Shown: positions 6,981 through 10,794 of the stretch, one piece after another
Numbering within the stretch: position 1 is the stretch's first letter
Layout: the number at the start of each line of letters is the position of its first letter
DNA from: Pseudomonadota bacterium
GTDB taxonomy: Bacteria; Pseudomonadota; Gammaproteobacteria; Burkholderiales; Thiobacillaceae
Length of the DNA: 10,794 nt
Direction of reading: 5' to 3'
NCBI GenBank assembly: GCA_030836725.1
Contig: JAUPLV010000072.1
Coordinates: forward strand, 1-10,794
The notes under the pieces: model-generated
Databases searched by the model: none
What the model saw: the letters and a program-made list of their open reading frames with translations, nothing else
What the model was told of the DNA's origin: nothing
Program-made: the position numbers and the translations under genes

Positions 6981-7616
6981 CTGAATACCGAACAACAGCA
7001 TCGGCTTCCGGCTTGGCGCTGGGTGGGCGATCGCGGACTTTTGGTGGCGACGGGCGAGGCCACCCTGGCCTGTTATGCCATGCTGACATCGCTGGCCTTC
7101 GACGAGGTGGAGGATGTCGTTCCGGCCGAGGGCTCCCTGTTGCTGGTTTTGCGCCCGGGCGTTTCGCTTTCGGCCAGGCTGCGCGAGGCGCTTGCCGCGC
7201 CGGTGCCCGAAGTCCCCGCCGCAAGCGGAAAGCTGCACGAAATTCCCGTCGCCTATGGCGGGGAGGCCGGACCGGACCTGGCTGAAATGGCGAGGCGGGC
7301 GGGGTTGAGCATGGACGCTTACATAGCGCATCATGCCGCCGGAGAATACACCGTGGCTTTCCTTGGGTTTCAACCCGGGTTCCCCTATTTGCGCGGCTTG
7401 CCCTCGGCGCTGCATGCGCCGCGACGATCCAGGCCCCGCGTTCGGGTGGATGCGGGCAGCGTGGCGGTGGGCGGTTCGTACACCGGAATCTATCCAGCCA
7501 GCGGGCCGGGCGGCTGGAATATCGTGGGCCGTTCGCCGGTGGCGCTGTTCGACCCGCAGCGCGAAGCGCCGGCCTTGCTGCTGCCGGGCGACCGGGTGCG
7601 CTTTGTGCCGACGTGA
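6981..7616 (+). CDS. pxpB: 5-oxoprolinase subunit PxpB
   Basis: From a CTG at 6981 this gives 211 residues, close to the roughly 218 of E. coli PxpB (YbgJ). PxpB and PxpC act with PxpA to open 5-oxoproline to glutamate using ATP. Matching blocks are GDRGLLV at the start, IPVAYGGEAGPDLAEMA, GFQPGFPYL at 129-137, the stretch around DAGSVAVGGSYTGIYP, GPGGWNIVGR, and the family end PGDRVRFVPT. The start is uncertain. The CTG has GGAAGGGA 7 bases upstream. An in-frame ATG at 6909 has no ribosome site, touches the rhlE terminator and would lie upstream of the predicted transcript start. A GTG at 7023 would trim the first strand. It is first in the pxpB-pxpC-pxpA order. Confidence 0.9.
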   Translation: MNTEQQHRLPAWRWVGDRGLLVATGEATLACYAMLTSLAFDEVEDVVPAEGSLLLVLRPGVSLSARLREALAAPVPEVPAASGKLHEIPVAYGGEAGPDLAEMARRAGLSMDAYIAHHAAGEYTVAFLGFQPGFPYLRGLPSALHAPRRSRPRVRVDAGSVAVGGSYTGIYPASGPGGWNIVGRSPVALFDPQREAPALLLPGDRVRFVPT

Positions 7617-7694
7617 AATCAAACATTGAAAGTACATGGCCCCAAGGGGTGATTTTGGAAACGAGTGTCTCTGCCTTCAAACACGGTTTGCGGA

Positions 7695-8606
7695 ATGATC
7701 GAGATTTTGCGCGCCGGCCAGTGTGACCTGGTCATGGATCTGGGCCGGCCCGGGCATGGCGCCCTTGGCGTACCGGCCGGAGGCGCGGCCGACCCCGGAG
7801 CGCTGGCGGCGGCTAACCGTCTGGTAGGAAACGACGAGGCCGAGGCGGGACTCGAAATGACCCTGACAGGGCCGTCCCTGCGTTTCCCCGAGGGGGGCGT
7901 GGTGGCGCTGACCGGCGCACACTTCGAGGCGACATCTGGCAGCGGCACTGCGGTGGCTTGGAACGAGACTTTGGTCCTGGCCGCCGGCGAGACCCTGAGT
8001 CTGGGCCGGGCGCTGGCGGGGTGCCGCTGCTGGATGGCATTTCGCGGCGGGCTTGCGCTGCCGCGGGTAATGAACAGCCGTAGCACATTTCTTCCTGCCG
8101 GATTTGGAGGGCTGCGGGGCCGGGCTTTGCGGACGGGCGACATGCTGGCAGTCGGAGCAATTACAGGCGAGGTTCGTCGGCTGCGCGCGCAGCCGCTTCC
8201 CGACGCTCGGGGAGCGTCCTTGCGTGTGGTGGCGGGTCCGCAGTCCGCCCGATTTGACGATTCCGGACTCGCGGCTTTCTTTACCGGCCGCTTCAGGGTG
8301 AGCGGCGCTTCCGACCGGCGCGGGCTGCGGCTGTCCGGGCCGGTGCTGAGCCATGCGCGGATCGATCTGCCGTCGCAGGGCGTGCTGCCGGGTGCGGTGC
8401 AGGTTCCGCCGGATGGCCAGCCGATCATCCTGGGATGGGATGGGCCGGTCACCGGGGGCTATCCGGTGATTGCGGGCGTGGTTGCCGCCGACTGGCCGCG
8501 GCTGGCGCAGTTGCGGCCGGGTGACGAGGTGAGCTTCGCCACCATCGACATCGAAACTGCGTGGGCGCTGGCTGCGGCCCGCTGGAAAATCGAGGAATCT
8601 GGATGA
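7695..8606 (+). CDS. pxpC: 5-oxoprolinase subunit PxpC (biotin-dependent carboxyltransferase family)
   Basis: The 303-residue protein matches the roughly 310 of E. coli PxpC (YbgK). It belongs to the same fold family as the allophanate hydrolase and urea amidolyase C-terminal domains. Seen motifs are MIEILRAGQCDLVMDLGRPG at the start, AANRLVGNDEAEAGLEMTL, then ALTGAHFEA, the glycine-rich FRGGLALPRVMNS stretch, SHARIDLPSQGVLPGAVQVP, and GQPIILGWDGPVTGGYPVIA from residue 241. I chose the ATG at 7695 because it lines up with the E. coli start. A GTG at 7665 would add 10 residues and has GGA at a suitable distance. The gap to pxpB is 78 bp, unusually wide for this operon. The stop overlaps the pxpA start. 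Confidence 0.93.
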   Translation: MIEILRAGQCDLVMDLGRPGHGALGVPAGGAADPGALAAANRLVGNDEAEAGLEMTLTGPSLRFPEGGVVALTGAHFEATSGSGTAVAWNETLVLAAGETLSLGRALAGCRCWMAFRGGLALPRVMNSRSTFLPAGFGGLRGRALRTGDMLAVGAITGEVRRLRAQPLPDARGASLRVVAGPQSARFDDSGLAAFFTGRFRVSGASDRRGLRLSGPVLSHARIDLPSQGVLPGAVQVPPDGQPIILGWDGPVTGGYPVIAGVVAADWPRLAQLRPGDEVSFATIDIETAWALAAARWKIEESG

Positions 8607-9313
8607 TCGAACTGAATGCCGATGTCGGCGAGGGCTACGATGACGCCGGCCTGATGCCCTACCTGACGCGCGTGTCGATCGCCTGCGGCGGCCACGTCGG
8701 CGATGCTGTCAGCATGGCCGCGGCCCTGCGCCTGGCCGCGGAACATGGCGTCGCGGCAGGCGCCCACCCGAGCTATCCTGACCGTGCCCGGTTCGGCCGT
8801 CGGCCGCTGACGGCGTCCGCGGACGACGTCTTTGCCTGGGTCACGCAGCAGACCGAAATGCTGGCCGAGCAGGCCGCGCGGCAGGGGATCCGGTTGACGC
8901 ACCTGAAGCCGCACGGCGCGCTGTACAACGTGGCGGCAAGGGACCCGGCGGTTGCGCAAGCGATCGCGCGGGCGGTGGTGGCGCTCGACCCAGGCCTGTT
9001 GCTGGTGGGGTTGTCCGGTTCGCAGCTGGTGATCGCGGGTCGTGCCGCGGGACTGGGCGTGCTGAACGAGGCGTTTGCCGATCGCCGCTATCGGGCCGAT
9101 GGCCATCTGGTTTCACGTGAAACACCGGACGCCTTGATCACCGATCCGCTGGCGGCGGCTGCGCAGGCCCGTGCGCTGGCACAAGGGGGTCCGATCAACG
9201 CGCATGGCGGCGGCACGATACAGGTGCGGGCCGACACGATCTGCCTGCACGGCGACAGCCCCAATGCATTAAATATTGCCCGGGCCGTCCATGCCGAGCT
9301 CAATCGCGGATAA
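8603..9313 (+). CDS. pxpA: 5-oxoprolinase subunit PxpA (LamB/YcsF family)
   Basis: This 236-residue protein is slightly shorter than E. coli PxpA (244). It is the LamB/YcsF subunit of 5-oxoprolinase. Family blocks are IELNADVGEGYDD, SIACGGHVGDA, VAAGAHPSYPDRARFGRR, HLKPHGALYNVAA, DPGLLLVGLSGS, the stretch around EAFADRRYRADGHLV, and the end with TICLHGDSPNAL. The hallmark that is usually ACGFHAGD reads ACGGHVGD here. The ATG at 8603 overlaps the pxpC stop (ATGA at 8603-8606), and GAGGA at 8592-8596 is 6 bases upstream, so the start is firm and coupled. An in-frame GTG at 8561 would lie inside pxpC and add 14 unconserved residues. A parS-like site lies within codons for VSRET. Confidence 0.95.
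   Translation: MIELNADVGEGYDDAGLMPYLTRVSIACGGHVGDAVSMAAALRLAAEHGVAAGAHPSYPDRARFGRRPLTASADDVFAWVTQQTEMLAEQAARQGIRLTHLKPHGALYNVAARDPAVAQAIARAVVALDPGLLLVGLSGSQLVIAGRAAGLGVLNEAFADRRYRADGHLVSRETPDALITDPLAAAAQARALAQGGPINAHGGGTIQVRADTICLHGDSPNALNIARAVHAELNRG
9109..9124. promoter_or_regulatory. parS-like ParB binding site inside pxpA
   Basis: GGTTTCACGTGAAACA matches the parS consensus TGTTTCACGTGAAACA at 15 of 16 positions; only the first base differs. It lies in the pxpA reading frame and spells part of LVSRET, directly after the conserved FADRRY...DG segment. No hairpin or U-tract function explains this palindrome in coding DNA. It is 2225 bp from the first site. Confidence 0.8.
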
Positions 9314-9344
9314 TTCCGCCCCTGTGTTTTTGAATTGCTGACCC

Positions 9345-10794
9345 ATGCCGCTTCTTACCTTTGACCGACTCGAACTGGCCTACGGCCACTGGCCGCTTCT
9401 CGACGGCGCCTCGCTTGTGATCGAGGCGGGCGAGCGCATCGGCCTGATCGGCCGCAACGGCACCGGAAAATCGAGCCTGCTGAAAATCATCGCCGGAATC
9501 AATCCGCCGGATGCCGGAGACGTGTGGCGCAAGCCCGCCCTGAAGCTTGCCTATGTGCCGCAGGAGCCGCAGTTCCAACCAGGACATACGGTGTTCGAGG
9601 CAGTGGCCGAGGGTGTGGGCGAGGCGCAAAAACTGCTGGCCGAGTACCATGCCGTGGCGCATGCGATGGCGGAAGGCGACGACACGGTATATGCCGATTT
9701 CGAGCGGTTGTCGCATGAGCTGGAGCTGGCCGATGCCTGGCGGCTCAACAGTCGGGTGGAGGAGACGTTGCAGCGACTTGGCCTGGACGCCGATCGTGCG
9801 GTCGACACGCTGTCGGGCGGCCTCAAAAAACGCGTGGCGCTGGCGCGCGCACTGGTTACCGATCCCGAATTGCTGTTGCTGGACGAGCCCACCAACCACC
9901 TCGACTTTGCTGCGATCGAGTGGCTGGAAAGCCTGCTCACCGACTTCAAGGGCGCGCTGCTGTTCATCACCCACGACCGGCGCTTTCTGGACAACGTCGC
10001 CAACCGCATAATCGAGCTTGATCGTGGCCAGTTACGCGAATATCAAGGCAATTTCACCGCCTATCAGGCTAAAAAGGCCGAGCAGCTGGAAATTGAGGCG
10101 GTCCATAACCGCAAGTTCGACAAATTCTGGAAGCAGGAGGAGGTCTGGATACGCAAGGGCGTGCAGGCAAGGCGCTGCCGCGACGAGGGCCGGGTGCGGC
10201 GGCTTGAGGCCTTGCGCCTCACGCGCGAGGCGCGCCTGAGCCGGACCGGACAAGTCGGCTTTCAGATCGATTCGGGCGACCGATCCGGCAAGGTGGTGGC
10301 CGAATTCGAGCACGTCACTTACGGTTACGATGACCGCACGCTGATCCGCGATTTTTCGACCACCATCCTGCGCGGCGACAAGCTGGGCCTGCTCGGCCCC
10401 AACGGCGCTGGAAAAACCACCCTGATCCGCCTGATTCTGGGGGAGCTGCAGCCGCAGTCCGGCAAGATCAAGCAGGGCACCAAGCTGGAAGTCGCCTATT
10501 TCGACCAGTTCCGCAACCAGTTGAACGACGAGGCGACGCTGATAGACACGATTTCCCCGGGCTCGGACTTTGTCGAAATCGGCGGGCAGAAAAAGCATGT
10601 CATCAGCTACCTGGAGGACTTCCTGTTCCCCGCCGAGCGCGCCCGGGCCAAGGTGTCGGCGCTGTCCGGCGGCGAGCGCAACCGGCTGCTGCTGGCGCGG
10701 CTGTTCGCCCGCCCGGCCAACCTGCTGGTGCTGGACGAGCCGACCAACGATCTCGACATCGATACCCTGGAGCTGCTGGAGCAGCTGTTGCAGG
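9345..10794 (+). CDS. uup: ABC-F family ATPase Uup (cut by window end)
   Basis: The frame is open from the ATG at 9345 to the last base, giving 483 residues of about 635 expected. Uup has two ATPase domains and no membrane part. It is linked to precise transposon excision, DNA branch structures and ribosome function. ABC1 has Walker A GRNGTGKS at 36-43, signature LSGGLKKR at 156-163 and DEPTNHLD from 180. The linker carries the Uup hallmark WIRKGVQARRCRDEGRV, which separates it from EttA and other ABC-F members. ABC2 has Walker A GPNGAGKT at 351-358, signature LSGGERNR at 440-447 and DEPTNDLD from 464. The C-terminal DNA-binding coiled coil is outside the window. No clear ribosome site precedes the ATG. 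The gap to pxpA is 31 bp with no terminator, so read-through from pxpBCA is possible. Confidence 0.95.
   Translation, partial: MPLLTFDRLELAYGHWPLLDGASLVIEAGERIGLIGRNGTGKSSLLKIIAGINPPDAGDVWRKPALKLAYVPQEPQFQPGHTVFEAVAEGVGEAQKLLAEYHAVAHAMAEGDDTVYADFERLSHELELADAWRLNSRVEETLQRLGLDADRAVDTLSGGLKKRVALARALVTDPELLLLDEPTNHLDFAAIEWLESLLTDFKGALLFITHDRRFLDNVANRIIELDRGQLREYQGNFTAYQAKKAEQLEIEAVHNRKFDKFWKQEEVWIRKGVQARRCRDEGRVRRLEALRLTREARLSRTGQVGFQIDSGDRSGKVVAEFEHVTYGYDDRTLIRDFSTTILRGDKLGLLGPNGAGKTTLIRLILGELQPQSGKIKQGTKLEVAYFDQFRNQLNDEATLIDTISPGSDFVEIGGQKKHVISYLEDFLFPAERARAKVSALSGGERNRLLLARLFARPANLLVLDEPTNDLDIDTLELLEQLLQ

Noticed and set aside
7626..7655. Possible promoter between pxpB and pxpC (TTGAAA)
   Set aside because: No acceptable -10 hexamer lies 16-18 bases downstream.
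5113..7680. An 855-codon open frame on the - strand opposite rhlE and pxpB
   Set aside because: Its sequence is low-complexity Arg/Ala/Pro, typical of the antisense of GC-rich coding DNA. It crosses two well-identified genes and a terminator.
1..10794. Neisserial DNA uptake sequence, DnaA boxes, CRISPR repeats, transposase genes or tRNAs
   Set aside because: I looked for GCCGTCTGAA, TTATCCACA, spaced direct repeats, terminal inverted repeats and cloverleaf-like stretches and found none.

Overview
The window comes from a GC-rich bacterial chromosome, most likely a betaproteobacterium. YidC has the betaproteobacterial type of N-terminus, yidC and mnmE overlap in the conserved origin-proximal order, and every protein resembles proteobacterial homologues. 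A Nitrosomonadales, Rhodocyclales or Neisseriales relative would fit, but I cannot place it further from sequence alone. All genes are on the + strand and nearly all are housekeeping genes. I see no insertion sequence, CRISPR array, tRNA, rRNA or phage gene.

Layout. Positions 1-90 are the tail of an upstream gene, by position probably rnpA or yidD. They are followed by yidC (membrane protein insertase) and mnmE (tRNA-modifying GTPase), whose GTG start lies inside the end of yidC. After a 76-bp gap comes an MsbA-type exporter with fused membrane and ATPase domains. A 292-bp stretch without a conserved gene follows. It holds an extended -10 promoter, several hairpins and a short upstream ORF whose stop overlaps the start of an RhlE-type DEAD-box RNA helicase. 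After the helicase there is a strong intrinsic terminator, then the 5-oxoprolinase genes pxpB, pxpC and pxpA, in the same order as in E. coli. The window ends inside uup, an ABC-F ATPase with no membrane domain.

How the genes work together. YidC and MnmE belong to the rpmH-rnpA-yidD-yidC-mnmE block that commonly lies near dnaA/oriC. PxpA, PxpB and PxpC together form the ATP-dependent 5-oxoprolinase that opens 5-oxoproline (pyroglutamate) to glutamate. RhlE and Uup act on RNA/ribosome or DNA/ribosome metabolism and are single units here.

The most interesting signal is not a gene. Two near-perfect copies of the chromosomal centromere site parS (consensus TGTTTCACGTGAAACA) lie about 2.2 kb apart. 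One forms the core of the hairpin that terminates rhlE (6884-6899, 14/16 matches). The other is embedded in the pxpA coding sequence (9109-9124, 15/16 matches). With the rnpA/yidC/mnmE context this suggests that the window lies in the origin-proximal ParB-loading region. The second-best signal is the long structured rhlE leader with its overlapping upstream ORF. I found no clearly new multi-gene system.
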